From positions 1 to 48,704 of the forward strand of contig CAKPRX010000006.1 in NCBI GenBank assembly GCA_934183135.1: a stretch of 48,704 bases of DNA. The letters run 5' to 3'. Within the stretch, counting starts at the first letter, position 1, and each line of letters begins with the position of its first letter. Origin of the DNA: an uncultured Prevotella sp. Lineage in GTDB: Bacteria > Bacteroidota > Bacteroidia > Bacteroidales > Bacteroidaceae. The translations under genes and the position numbers were made by a program. This document shows, in pieces, positions 1-8,863 of the stretch. The notes under the pieces are model-generated. The model worked only from the letters and a program-made list of their open reading frames with translations. It searched no databases and was not told where the DNA came from.

Positions 1-2250
1 GACCTCTATCCTAACGTAGACTGGATGGACGTGATGATGCGCGACGGTGCCTGGAGCCAGCGCGCCAGCCTCAATATGAACGGTGGTGGCAAGACCGCCC
101 GCTACTTTGTCTCGGGCAGCTACATCAACCAGCAGGGCATCTACCGTGTCGACGACACGATGAAGGACTACAATACCAATGCCAACTACCGCAAGTGGAA
201 CTACCGCATGAACCTCGATATCGACATCACCAAGACCTCGCTCCTGAAGATAGGCCTCTCCGGCTCGCTGGCTAAGCAGAACGACCCAGGTAGCGGTACC
301 GATGCCGTGTGGAACGGTATCATGGGTTACAACCCTGTTATGGTTCCAGTGATGTACTCTAATGGCTACGTTCCTGCATGGGGCGTCGGCAGTGGCGACC
401 ACGATGGCTACAACCCCTGGGTTTCTGCCACGCAGACTGGTTTCAACGAGTCTTGGCAGAATAACATCCAGGCCACCCTTGAGTTTATCCAGAAGCTCGA
501 CTTCATTACCAAGGGCCTGAAATTTACATTCCGCTTCGGTTACGATACGTACAACAGCAACTGGATTAAGCGCCGCAAGTGGCCCGCTCAGTACAAGGCT
601 CAGCCCCGCTTCCGTGACGAGAACGGCAATCTGAACTTCACACGTATCGTGGAGGAGCAGCTGATGACCCAGAGTTCTGGGTCGAGCGGCTCGCGCAATG
701 AGTTCCTGGAGTGGCAGATTAACTATGACCGCACATTTGCCAAGGCCCATCACGTGGGACTGGTCCTGAAGTACAGCCAGTCGGCTAAGATACAGACCCA
801 GAACCTCGGTACCGACCTGAAGAACGGTATGTCGCGTCGTAACCAGAGCCTGGCCGGCCGTGTCGAGTACGACTGGAAGCACCGCTACTATATCAACTTC
901 AACTTCGGTTACACCGGTTCGGAGAACTTCCACAAGGACCACCGCTTCGGCTTCTTCCCCGCCCTCTCTGGTGCATGGAACATCTCGGAGGAGCCTATCA
1001 TCAAGAAGACATTCCCATGGATAGAGATGTTCAAGGTACGCTACTCCTGGGGTAAGGCCGGTAACGACAATCTGGGAACGAATGTCCGCTTCCCCTACCT
1101 GTACACCCTCGCCACTACTTCGGGCAACGTGTACAATTTCGGTGACTACAACTACGACCGCTCTTATCAGGGCATCTACTATTCGCAGCTCGCGTCAGAG
1201 AATGTGACATGGGAAATAGCCCGCAAGAGCGACCTCGGTCTCGACTTCTCGTTCTTCAACGATGCTCTCTCTGGCTCGGTGGATTATTTCTATGAGCACC
1301 GCTCAGGTATCTATATGCAGCGCAACTACCTCTCGGCCATGGTGGGTATTAATAGTGGTGCGCCCAAGGCTAATGTGGGTGAGGTCAAGGCCAGCGGCTT
1401 CGACGGCAACTTTGCCCTGAAGCACAAGTTCGGCCCCGTACGTCTGACGCTCCGTGGCAACATCACCTATAGTAAGAACGAAATCCTGGAGTACGATGAG
1501 GAGTACACCGTGTACGGTTACAAGCAGTACGCCGGTCACCGCATCAACCAGGCCCGCGGTCTGATAGCCCTCGGTCTCTTCAAAGACTACGACGACATCC
1601 GCAACAGTCCTAAGCAGACCTTCGGCGACTACATGCCCGGTGACATCAAGTACAAGGACATCAACGGCGATGGTGTCATCGACGGTAACGACGTCTGCGC
1701 CATCGGTGCCACTACCAAGCCCAACCTTACTTATGGCTTCGGCTTCAGCGTCAACTGGAAAGGGCTCGACTTCAACGCCCACTTCCAGGGCGTAGGCAAG
1801 TCTACTTACTTCATCAACGGTTCTACCGTATATATGTTCAGTACCTCTGACGGATGGGGCAACGTGCTCAAGGATATGGCTTATGGCAGCCGCTGGATTT
1901 CCCGTGAGATTTCGGGCACCGAGGCTACCGAGGACGTTAACGCCGCCTATCCCCGCCTGAGCTATGGTACCAGCAGCATGACCTCTGGTGCCGGCAACAA
2001 CTACCGCGCTTCTACCTTCTGGCTGCGCGACGGTTCGTACCTGCGCCTGAAGACCCTCGACGTAGGCTACACACTGCCCACCGCCTGGGTTCGAAAGGTC
2101 CACATGAACAAGGTTCGTGTTTACTTCATCGGCACTAACCTCCTGACCTTCTCTAAGTTCAAGCTCTGGGATCCCGAGATGGGCAGCTCTACCGGTAAGA
2201 ACTACCCACTTAGCCGCACCTACTCTGTGGGTGTATCATTAAATCTGTAA
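1..2250 (+). CDS. SusC/RagA-family TonB-dependent outer-membrane transporter, 5'-truncated by the window edge
   Basis: The frame is open from base 1, so this is the C-terminal 749 residues of a larger protein (family members are usually about 1000 aa); the plug and N-terminal carboxypeptidase-like domain lie outside the window. The visible part is rich in alternating aromatic and polar beta-strands, has the SusC-type barrel segments, and ends in a hydrophobic strand closing with SVGVSLNL, as expected for an outer-membrane barrel. By family knowledge it imports oligosaccharides through the outer membrane using TonB energy, with SusD as the lid. It lies 23 bp upstream of the susD-like gene on the same strand, so the two are surely co-transcribed. 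The associated GH89 suggests a glycan with terminal alpha-GlcNAc as substrate, which is inference. Confidence 0.96.
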   Translation, partial: DLYPNVDWMDVMMRDGAWSQRASLNMNGGGKTARYFVSGSYINQQGIYRVDDTMKDYNTNANYRKWNYRMNLDIDITKTSLLKIGLSGSLAKQNDPGSGTDAVWNGIMGYNPVMVPVMYSNGYVPAWGVGSGDHDGYNPWVSATQTGFNESWQNNIQATLEFIQKLDFITKGLKFTFRFGYDTYNSNWIKRRKWPAQYKAQPRFRDENGNLNFTRIVEEQLMTQSSGSSGSRNEFLEWQINYDRTFAKAHHVGLVLKYSQSAKIQTQNLGTDLKNGMSRRNQSLAGRVEYDWKHRYYINFNFGYTGSENFHKDHRFGFFPALSGAWNISEEPIIKKTFPWIEMFKVRYSWGKAGNDNLGTNVRFPYLYTLATTSGNVYNFGDYNYDRSYQGIYYSQLASENVTWEIARKSDLGLDFSFFNDALSGSVDYFYEHRSGIYMQRNYLSAMVGINSGAPKANVGEVKASGFDGNFALKHKFGPVRLTLRGNITYSKNEILEYDEEYTVYGYKQYAGHRINQARGLIALGLFKDYDDIRNSPKQTFGDYMPGDIKYKDINGDGVIDGNDVCAIGATTKPNLTYGFGFSVNWKGLDFNAHFQGVGKSTYFINGSTVYMFSTSDGWGNVLKDMAYGSRWISREISGTEATEDVNAAYPRLSYGTSSMTSGAGNNYRASTFWLRDGSYLRLKTLDVGYTLPTAWVRKVHMNKVRVYFIGTNLLTFSKFKLWDPEMGSSTGKNYPLSRTYSVGVSLNL

Positions 2251-2273
2251 TAGACATAGTAATAATATAGAAT

Positions 2274-4337
2274 ATGAAAAAGATATATATATTGTCAGCC
2301 GTCCTCGGTCTCTCATCTATGCTTGTGGGCTGTAAGGATTATCTTGACTCTGACTACATCTTTGACGAGCGCTTGCAGACCGACGACATCTACAAGAACA
2401 AGGATTACGTCAACCGTTTCCTGGCTGAGGCATATCAGTACCTGGGCAACACTTTCGTGCAGGACATCTGCTGTAAGGACGCCAACCCCTTTAACTTCGC
2501 CGACGACATGGCTTACAGCGACCGTACCGGTGTTACTAACGACTACGGTTCGTGGCGTAATGGCGTGTACAGCGAGTATGGCACCAAGAACAACTCTCTG
2601 CTCACCTGGACGGCCTGCTACCAGGGCATACGCCAGGCTGCACTCTTCCTCAAGGATATTGACAAGTGTACCGCCTTTACTGCTGACGAGGTGACCGACC
2701 TGAAGGGTCAGGCCAACTTCCTGATAGGCTATTTCTACTGGTATATGCTGCGTATGTACGGGCCTATACCCATCATTCCGGGCGACGGAACGCTCGACTA
2801 CATGCAGAGCTATAACGGCTTGTCGCTGCCACGTAACACCTACGACGAGTGTGTGGCCGAGATAGAGAACCGCATGCTCACCGCTGCCCAGATGCTGCCT
2901 CTTACACGTTCGGCGCAGGAGATTGCGCGTCCGACTCGTGGCGCCGCGCTGGCCGTTCGTGCCCGCACGCTTCTCTATGCAGCCAGTCCGCTGATGAACG
3001 GTAAGGCCCCCGAGGAGTATGCCTCTGAGATGGTTAACGATAAGGGCGAGCGCCTGCTCCCCACTCAGTACGACGAGCGTAAGTGGGCCCGCGCCGCTGC
3101 TGCCGCACGCGACGTGATGAACCTCAACACTTACCAGCTCTACGTGGCTTACACCCGCACGCAGACAGCTGACGAGTATGCTTACCCGCTTACCATTACG
3201 CCTCCCCACGATGCCCAGTTCTCTGATAAGGACTGGCCCAACGGATGGCGCAACATAGACCCCTTCGAGTCTTACCGTTCCATCTTCACGGGCCAGGTTC
3301 CCGGTAACGAGAATCCCGAGATTATCTTCACCCATGGCCAGAACCAGGGTAGCGAGGATATCCGCGTGCTCGTCATGCACATGCTGCCCCAGGTCGAGGG
3401 CCATGGCTACAACACCATCTGTATGACCCTCAAGCAGCAGGATGCCTACTACATGGCCGATGGCTCTGACGTTCCCGGTAAGGACAAGGAGATAGGCCGT
3501 GGCGATGGCTCCGACCGTGTGCAGGGCTATATGGACGACGACGTGCGCGACCAGTATCCCTACTGCGACATCCCCGACGGCGTGTCTCTCCAGAACGCCA
3601 ACCGCGAGCCGCGTTTCTACGCTTCGGTAGGCTACAACGGTGCCATCTGGAACCTGCTCAACGCCAAGACCCAGGACGATGAGAAGAAGAACTGCCAGGT
3701 ATGGTACTACCGTGGCACCAACGACGGTTACCGCTCGGGCGGTGGCTGGCCTAAGACGGGTATCGGTGTCAAGAAGTACGTTCACCCCGACGACATCGCC
3801 GACACCGACGAGGGCTCTTACCGCCGTGAGCGTATCACCTACCGTGTAGACCCCGTTATCCGCTATGCCGAGGTGCTGCTGAGCTATGCCGAGGCGCTCA
3901 ACGAGCTGACCCAGAGCTACGAGATACCCTCGTGGGACGGCAGCACTACCTATACCATCAGCCGCGACATCAATGAGATGAAGAAGGGTGTACAGCCCGT
4001 ACGTATCCGTGCCGGTGTGCCCGACTATACCGATGACGTGTATGCCAGCCAGGACAAGATGCGCGCCAAGCTGAAGCGCGAGCGTCAGATAGAGTTCTTC
4101 GCCGAGGGCCAGCGTTACTTCGACCTGCGCCGTTGGATGGACGCTCCTACCGAAGAGACCATCCCCGTGTGGGGTTACAACATGCTCGCCACCAAGAGTA
4201 TGCGCGACATCTACTACACACCTATTATGATACAGGATTACCCCTGTACGTTTACTAAGAAGATGTGGTTCTGGCCTATCTCGCTCGACGAGCTGAAGCG
4301 CAACAAGCGCCTCACTCAGAATCCAGGCTGGACATAA
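2274..4337 (+). CDS. SusD/RagB-family glycan-binding lipoprotein
   Basis: The 687-residue product starts with a lipoprotein signal: basic MKK, a hydrophobic stretch, then LVGC with Cys20 as the lipidated residue, followed by KDYLD as in most SusD proteins. The body has the TPR-like helical pattern of the family, and the C-terminal part contains the typical segment RQIEFFAEGQRYFDLRRW (about residues 603-620) and ends near LTQNPGW. It is expected on the outer-membrane surface, capping the SusC barrel and capturing glycan. The start at 2274 is the only ATG giving an intact signal peptide. It is 23 bp after susC and 32 bp before the next lipoprotein gene. Length is slightly above the usual 500-650 aa. 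Confidence 0.96.
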   Translation: MKKIYILSAVLGLSSMLVGCKDYLDSDYIFDERLQTDDIYKNKDYVNRFLAEAYQYLGNTFVQDICCKDANPFNFADDMAYSDRTGVTNDYGSWRNGVYSEYGTKNNSLLTWTACYQGIRQAALFLKDIDKCTAFTADEVTDLKGQANFLIGYFYWYMLRMYGPIPIIPGDGTLDYMQSYNGLSLPRNTYDECVAEIENRMLTAAQMLPLTRSAQEIARPTRGAALAVRARTLLYAASPLMNGKAPEEYASEMVNDKGERLLPTQYDERKWARAAAAARDVMNLNTYQLYVAYTRTQTADEYAYPLTITPPHDAQFSDKDWPNGWRNIDPFESYRSIFTGQVPGNENPEIIFTHGQNQGSEDIRVLVMHMLPQVEGHGYNTICMTLKQQDAYYMADGSDVPGKDKEIGRGDGSDRVQGYMDDDVRDQYPYCDIPDGVSLQNANREPRFYASVGYNGAIWNLLNAKTQDDEKKNCQVWYYRGTNDGYRSGGGWPKTGIGVKKYVHPDDIADTDEGSYRRERITYRVDPVIRYAEVLLSYAEALNELTQSYEIPSWDGSTTYTISRDINEMKKGVQPVRIRAGVPDYTDDVYASQDKMRAKLKRERQIEFFAEGQRYFDLRRWMDAPTEETIPVWGYNMLATKSMRDIYYTPIMIQDYPCTFTKKMWFWPISLDELKRNKRLTQNPGWT

Positions 4338-4369
4338 CCAGAATAATCCTATTTAGCAGAACAACAGTT

Positions 4370-5368
4370 ATGAAACAGATATTTAAGTTAGTTATCATGT
4401 TGGTTGTTGCAGTGGGCTTTGCCTCCTGCAACAACGAATGGGAAGACGAGCAGTTCGCCCAGTACGTTTCTTTCAAGAGCGTGCCCAATACTCTTGGCGT
4501 TACCGACACCTATGTGCGTTACAAGACCACTGGCGAGGTTACCTACGAGCTTCCCCTCATCATCAGCGGCTCTACTGACAACAAGACCGACCGTGTGGTC
4601 AAGGTCGCCATAGACCCCGATACCCTGGCCGACCTCAATGTACGTAAGTATGGTGGCCGTCCGGAACTTTACTTCAAGGAGTTGCCCTCGCAGTACTATT
4701 CGTTCCCGTCAGAGGTAACCATACCTGCCGGCAAGAGCCAGGGCGTGCTGCCCATTACGTTCAAGCTGCAGGGTCTGGACCAGTCAGAGAAGTGGGTGCT
4801 GCCCATCACCATCGTTGACGAGCCGGGCGCCAACTACAAGGCCAACCCGCGCCAGTACTACCGCAAGGCCATCCTGCGCATCAACCCGTTCAACGACTTC
4901 TCGGGTACCTACTCTGGCTCACAGCTCATGTCTGTCATCTCTGATGACCCCTCGCAGAAGGCCAACCGTAGCGACCAGCGCTGCTATGTGGTCAACGACA
5001 GCACCGTGTTCTTCTATGCCGGCCTGCGCGACATCGACTACCTGGACCGCCGGAACTACAAGGTGTTCTTCCATTTCACCAAGGAGCGTTACCGCATGCA
5101 GAAGTACTATGTAGACATCTATGCCGAGAACCCCGACCTCCATTTCAAGGTCAACGGCCGAGCCTGCTACTCGGTAGTCAAGGAGATGGATGCCACCAAG
5201 ACTTATCTGCAGCATACTTACATCACGATAGAGAATATAGACTACGAGTTTACCGACTACACCACCATTCCTACCTATCCTCTGAAGTATCATATCACCG
5301 GTTCGCTCACCTTGCAGCGCGACCTGAACACGCTGATACCCGACCAGGACCAGGGTATCCAGTGGTAA
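4370..5368 (+). CDS. Surface lipoprotein with DUF1735 (BT_3987-like N-terminal) and DUF4361 (BT_3044-like C-terminal) domains
   Basis: A 332-residue lipoprotein. An in-frame ATG lies upstream at 4265, inside the susD-like gene, but only the ATG at 4370 gives a proper signal ending FASC with Cys20 lipidated, so that start was chosen. Residues about 25-150 have the DUF1735 pattern: beta-rich, Y-E-L-P-L-I-I-S-G near residue 60, then an IPAGKSQG turn and a strand reading VLPITIVD. Residues about 165-332 (from FNDFSGTYSG) fit DUF4361. Proteins of this architecture sit directly after SusC/SusD pairs and are taken to be accessory surface glycan-binding proteins. No catalytic motif is visible. Domain assignment is from memory of the families and was not tested against profiles. 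Confidence 0.85.
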   Translation: MKQIFKLVIMLVVAVGFASCNNEWEDEQFAQYVSFKSVPNTLGVTDTYVRYKTTGEVTYELPLIISGSTDNKTDRVVKVAIDPDTLADLNVRKYGGRPELYFKELPSQYYSFPSEVTIPAGKSQGVLPITFKLQGLDQSEKWVLPITIVDEPGANYKANPRQYYRKAILRINPFNDFSGTYSGSQLMSVISDDPSQKANRSDQRCYVVNDSTVFFYAGLRDIDYLDRRNYKVFFHFTKERYRMQKYYVDIYAENPDLHFKVNGRACYSVVKEMDATKTYLQHTYITIENIDYEFTDYTTIPTYPLKYHITGSLTLQRDLNTLIPDQDQGIQW

Positions 5369-5390
5369 GCCTATGCATTATTATAATCAG

Positions 5391-5426
5391 GGGCCCGCAG
5401 GTGGAAACATCTACGGGCCCTTTTGC
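5391..5426 (+). terminator. Rho-independent terminator after the SusC/SusD/DUF1735 genes
   Basis: GGGCCCGcAGgTG and CATCTACGGGCCC pair around a GAAA loop and are followed by TTTT. One C-A mismatch and one G-U pair interrupt the stem. It lies 22 bp after the lipoprotein stop codon, so the GH89 gene that follows may depend on read-through or on its own promoter, which I could not identify in the 96 bp after the hairpin. Confidence 0.8.
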
Positions 5427-5522
5427 CATAGTTTCGCCATATAGACACGGAGGCCGTGCTGCCCACCGGTGCTGCCGCAAGGCTCGTGGGCATGAGAAGG
5501 CTGGCCGCCATTAAGATACGCT

Positions 5523-7781
5523 ATGATACAGACTACTGTCAATATACGCCGGGCGCTCGTGTGTATGGCCCTGGCCGCCCTTAGCCTTACGGCCATGAGG
5601 GCCACGCCCATCGACGGGCTTCTGGAGAGGATAGACAAGGGCGCCTCGCGCAAGTTCAAGATAGAACTGCGCCGCGGGGCCGACGACTATTTCCGCCTCT
5701 CGCAGCGCGGCAACCGCGTGTGTGTCGAGGGCAACACCTGGGTAAACATCGCCACGGGCATCAACTGGTACCTCAAGTACTACGCAGGCATTCATCTGAG
5801 CTGGAACCAGATGCAGGCCCACCTGCCGGCTCAGCTGCCGCGTGTAGGCAAGCCCGAGCGCCACGACACCCGGCTCAGGCTGCGCTACGACTTCAATTAC
5901 TGTACGTTCTCGTACTCGATGGTCTTCTGGGACTGGCCCCGCTGGCAGCGCGAGATAGACTGGATGGCCCTGCACGGCGTCAATATGCCCCTGGCCATCG
6001 TGGGCACCGAGGTGGTATGGCGCAATATGCTGCTCAGGCTGGGTTACAGCCGCGAGGAGATAGGCCGCTTCATCGCCGGGCCGGCCTTTCTGGCCTGGTG
6101 GCACATGAACAACTTGGAGGGATGGGGCGGCCCGCTGCCCGAGACGTGGTACAAGAGGCAGGAAACCCTTCAGCGCAACATCCTGCGCCGTATGCGCGAG
6201 CTGGACATGCACCCCGTATTGCCAGGCTATGCCGGCATGCTGCCCCACGATGCCCCGGCCAGGCTGGGGGTAGACGCCGTGGCTGGCGCGTCGTGGAATG
6301 GCTATCAGCGGCCGGCCACCCTGTCGGCATCCGATAAACGCTTTGACGAGATAGCCGACATGTACTACCAGGAGCTGACCCGCCTGTATGGGCGGGCCGA
6401 CTACTACTCGATGGACCCGTTCCACGAGAGTGCCAACAGTGCCCGGGTAGACTATGCGGGTACCGGCCGGCGCCTCCTGGCCGCCATGAAGCGCGCCAAC
6501 CCCAAGGCCACATGGGTAATACAGGGCTGGACGGAGAACCCGCGCCCCCAGATGCTCGACGCGCTGCCTGCGGGCGACCTGCTGATACTCGACCTCTTCT
6601 CCGAGTGCCGTCCCATGTGGGGCATACCCTCCATCTGGCAGCGCAAGCAGGGCTATGGCAAGCACGCGTGGCTCTTCTGTATGCTGGAGAACTTCGGGGC
6701 CAATGTGGGCCTGCATGGCCGCATGGACCAGCTGCTTCACAACTTCTACCTGACCAGGGGCAATACGCTGGCGGCCCATCTGCGCGGCATAGGGTTTACC
6801 ATGGAGGGATCCGAGAACAACCCCATTATGTTCGAGCTGATGAGCGAGCTGCCCTGGCGTGCCGACCCGGTAGACCGCGATGCCTGGGTGCGTGGCTATG
6901 TGCGTGCCCGCTATGGCAGGGACAACGATGATGTGCAGACGGCCTGGGCCCTGCTGGCCCGAAGTATATACAACTGTCCGGCCGGCAACAACCAGCAGGG
7001 CCCCCACGAGAGTATCTTCGACGCCCGCCCTGGCCTGGACGTCTTCCAGGTCAAGTCGTGGTCTAAGATGAAGAACTACTACGACCCCCATGCCACCCTG
7101 GTGGCTGCCCGTCTCATGGTAGGTGCGGCCGACCGCTTTGCCGGCAACGACAATTTCGAGTACGACCTGGTAGACATAGTCCGCCAGGCCCTCGACGACC
7201 AGGCCCGCATCCAGTACCGGCGCGTCGTGGCCGACTACAAGAGTTTCTCGCGCGAAGCGTTCAGGCGCGATTCGCGCCGCTTCCTCAGCATGATTCTCCT
7301 CCAGGACCGCCTGCTGGGCACACGCACCGAGTTTCGGCTGGGCCACTGGACGCAGGCTGCCCGTGCCCTGGGCACCACGCCCGACGAGAAGCGCCTGTAC
7401 GAGTGGAACGCCCGCGTGCAGATTACTACCTGGGGCAACCGCCGGTGTGCCGACCGCGGCGGCCTGCGCGACTATGCGCACAAGGAATGGCAGGGACTGC
7501 TGCGCGACTTCTACTATATGCGCTGGAAGACATTCTTCCAGGCCATGGAGCGACAGCTGGCTGCCGGGTCTGAGGCCGACTATGCCGTGTTGGGGGGCAG
7601 CATCGGTTCGGCCAACACCTCGGCCGAGTTGGCTACGGCCCGCACGGCTCCATCGCTCGCCATCGACTGGTATGCCCTGGAGGAACCCTGGACCCTGGCC
7701 ACCAACACTTATACCGCCCAGCCCGAGGGCGACCCCATCGAGGTGGCTCGCGACGTGATGAGCTTCCTCAGTGCCGACTGA
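5523..7781 (+). CDS. GH89 alpha-N-acetylglucosaminidase (NAGLU family)
   Basis: A 752-residue exported hydrolase releasing terminal alpha-linked GlcNAc. Residues 1-27 form a signal peptide (basic start, ALVCMALAALSLTAM, cleavage near RAT). The NAGLU N-terminal domain spans about 28-105, the TIM barrel about 115-450 and the helical C-terminal domain about 455-745. Family landmarks are clear: FSYSMVFWDWPRWQREIDWM (129-148), DPFHES (298-303) and FTMEGSENNP (425-434). By comparison with human NAGLU, Glu302 would be the acid/base and Glu428 the nucleophile. It follows a SusC/SusD set, so the likely substrate is an imported or surface glycan with terminal alpha-GlcNAc, such as some mucin O-glycans or heparan fragments. 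The substrate is inference; the family call is firm. Confidence 0.95.
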   Translation: MIQTTVNIRRALVCMALAALSLTAMRATPIDGLLERIDKGASRKFKIELRRGADDYFRLSQRGNRVCVEGNTWVNIATGINWYLKYYAGIHLSWNQMQAHLPAQLPRVGKPERHDTRLRLRYDFNYCTFSYSMVFWDWPRWQREIDWMALHGVNMPLAIVGTEVVWRNMLLRLGYSREEIGRFIAGPAFLAWWHMNNLEGWGGPLPETWYKRQETLQRNILRRMRELDMHPVLPGYAGMLPHDAPARLGVDAVAGASWNGYQRPATLSASDKRFDEIADMYYQELTRLYGRADYYSMDPFHESANSARVDYAGTGRRLLAAMKRANPKATWVIQGWTENPRPQMLDALPAGDLLILDLFSECRPMWGIPSIWQRKQGYGKHAWLFCMLENFGANVGLHGRMDQLLHNFYLTRGNTLAAHLRGIGFTMEGSENNPIMFELMSELPWRADPVDRDAWVRGYVRARYGRDNDDVQTAWALLARSIYNCPAGNNQQGPHESIFDARPGLDVFQVKSWSKMKNYYDPHATLVAARLMVGAADRFAGNDNFEYDLVDIVRQALDDQARIQYRRVVADYKSFSREAFRRDSRRFLSMILLQDRLLGTRTEFRLGHWTQAARALGTTPDEKRLYEWNARVQITTWGNRRCADRGGLRDYAHKEWQGLLRDFYYMRWKTFFQAMERQLAAGSEADYAVLGGSIGSANTSAELATARTAPSLAIDWYALEEPWTLATNTYTAQPEGDPIEVARDVMSFLSAD

Positions 7782-7847
7782 GCCGGCCCCCTCCCAGTGT
7801 GTCTGCGCTGGTTACCCGTCCGCTGGCGCTGATGGGTAATGTTCTGG

Positions 7848-8330
7848 ACGGCATCGTAAAGATTTTTCCGATATTGCATAAATATACATTTCGGGCGTTT
7901 AGGCATCGGGCGGGGGCTTTTCGGCCTTCCATAATTTGTCTGTACGCCAGCCGAGGGTGCGGCGGTGGCAAAAACGGCAATTTTCTGATCACCCGAAAAC
8001 GACCTTTTTGATGCTCGCGATGGTCATTAGAATCGTAATGACCATCGCGAGCACTGAAATGACCATCGCGGCGACCCTAAAAACCATCTCCTAAAAAGCT
8101 GAAAATAGCGGCAAGAAAGGCGCTAAATGCTCCTGTTTTGTAAAAGGTTGTTACTTTTCAGGCTCTCGCCATGTCCTAAAATGGCCCCGATGACCCCAAA
8201 ATTCGTCCTGGTTTGTTGAATTTTTCCGGGATTTACGCCCCCGAAAACGGGCGTTATGGCTGTATATTTATACATTATTGCCTCGCGTTTTGCATAAATA
8301 TACAGCCGTGTGTCAAGGTTTTTCGCTGTC
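7848..8330 (-). repeat. Dispersed non-coding element, copy A (inverse orientation)
   Basis: About 480 bp that, read on the minus strand, matches the blocks at 17421-17900 and 48395-48704 in the same order. Shared landmarks on the plus strand are: TGCATAAATATACA at 7875-7888; a perfect palindrome at 8013-8052 (arms GCTCGCGATGGTCATTA and complement, 6-nt loop); GTAAAAGGTTGTTACTTTT at 8140-8158; and two facing dyads at 8261-8274 and 8291-8304. No conserved reading frame crosses it. It begins about 65 bp after the GH89 stop codon and ends about 110 bp beyond the 3' end of the candidate RNA. No transposase or target-site duplication was recognised. Confidence 0.9.
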
Positions 8331-8439
8331 CCGGTACATGACTGTAGCCCCACTTGGGGCCATGAGCCTGTGCTGCATGATAGGCGGGGGTAGGGCGGCG
8401 GTTGTCTGCCGCCCCCAGGACAACGCTGCGTATGTGCAC

Positions 8440-8482
8440 AAAAAAACAGTGGTGAGTCAGGTCGCTACCTGGATCACCACTG
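8440..8482 (-). terminator. Strong Rho-independent terminator of the candidate RNA
   Basis: On the minus strand CAGTGGTGA pairs with TCACCACTG (9 bp), enclosing an inner CAGGT/ACCTG stem with an AGCG loop, followed directly by seven T residues. No minus-strand protein gene ends here, so it must close a non-coding or very short transcript coming from about 8812. Confidence 0.88.
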
Positions 8483-8812
8483 CTGTATGACACTACAGCG
8501 ACATCAGCGTCGCCATAAGCCTTTAAGAGTTACCCACGGACAGGATTGCTCCTACGGAAGCTGCACATGTACTGGCGGACTAACTAACAAAACCGCTATA
8601 CATATCAAAGCTCCCTCCGAGGGCTGACTCGGGTACGACCTTTAAGTTTCACTTCATATATATCTATCAATCTGGTCGCCAATAACTTAAAAACCAACTC
8701 TCTGGCGGAACGTATGCTAACTGATAGTAAATGCGCTGTATCCGCCATCTTACCCATGGCATCTTCACAGATTGGGGTAAGGAACATGAGAATTCTGAAA
8801 AACTTTAATCCA
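8440..8812 (-). ncRNA. Candidate free-standing structured RNA, about 370 nt
   Basis: The transcript is bounded by a near-consensus Bacteroidetes promoter at 8817-8847 and a strong terminator at 8440-8482, both on the minus strand. Between them the DNA is clearly less GC-rich than the flanking genes and folds into many local stems by eye: CUUACCC/GGGUAAG, UGGCGGA/UCCGCCA, CCGAG/CUCGG, GCUUC/GGAGC, GCGAC/GUCGC and CUGUA/UACAG. UUUAAGUU pairs with AACUUAAA and GCGACC with GGUCGU in crossed order, which would make a pseudoknot. Motifs expected for RNase P RNA (GAGGAAAGUCC), SRP RNA or tmRNA (tRNA-like CCA end) are absent. A 60-codon frame (8605-8787) exists inside but lacks the codon use of its neighbours. 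I do not recognise the family. Confidence 0.72.
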
Positions 8813-8816
8813 CTTG

Positions 8817-8847
8817 CAAAGTTAATAGTTATTGTTAATATGACAAA
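8817..8847 (-). promoter_or_regulatory. Promoter of the candidate RNA
   Basis: On the minus strand the region reads TTTG, then exactly 19 nt, then TAACTTTG. This is a full match to the Bacteroidetes primary sigma factor consensus (TTTG at -33, TAnnTTTG at -7). Transcription should begin near 8812. Confidence 0.85.
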
Positions 8848-8863
8848 GAAAAAAGTGACAAAT

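Noticed and set aside
4265..4369. Upstream start of the DUF1735/DUF4361 gene inside the SusD-like gene
   Set aside because: It would bury the lipoprotein signal 35 residues from the N-terminus. The ATG at 4370 gives a standard signal.
5511..7481. Open frame of 656 codons on the minus strand opposite GH89
   Set aside because: Same kind of GC-driven shadow. GH89 landmarks on the plus strand are complete.
7799..8011. Small ORFs of 60-85 codons in and around the repeat copies
   Set aside because: The frames are not shared between copies A, B and C, and no start context is conserved.
7848..8330. Insertion sequence
   Set aside because: No copy holds a transposase frame, and no terminal inverted repeats or target duplications could be defined. 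It might be a non-autonomous element.
8605..8787. 60-codon frame inside the candidate RNA
   Set aside because: Codon use and composition differ from all real genes around, it starts well inside the transcript, and the region is better explained by many stems. I cannot fully exclude a dual-function RNA.
8440..8812. Assignment of the candidate RNA as RNase P RNA, tmRNA or SRP RNA
   Set aside because: The universal GAGGAAAGUCC and the ACAGAA-type core of RNase P RNA, the tRNA-like CCA end of tmRNA and the GGAAG tetraloop region of SRP RNA are all missing.
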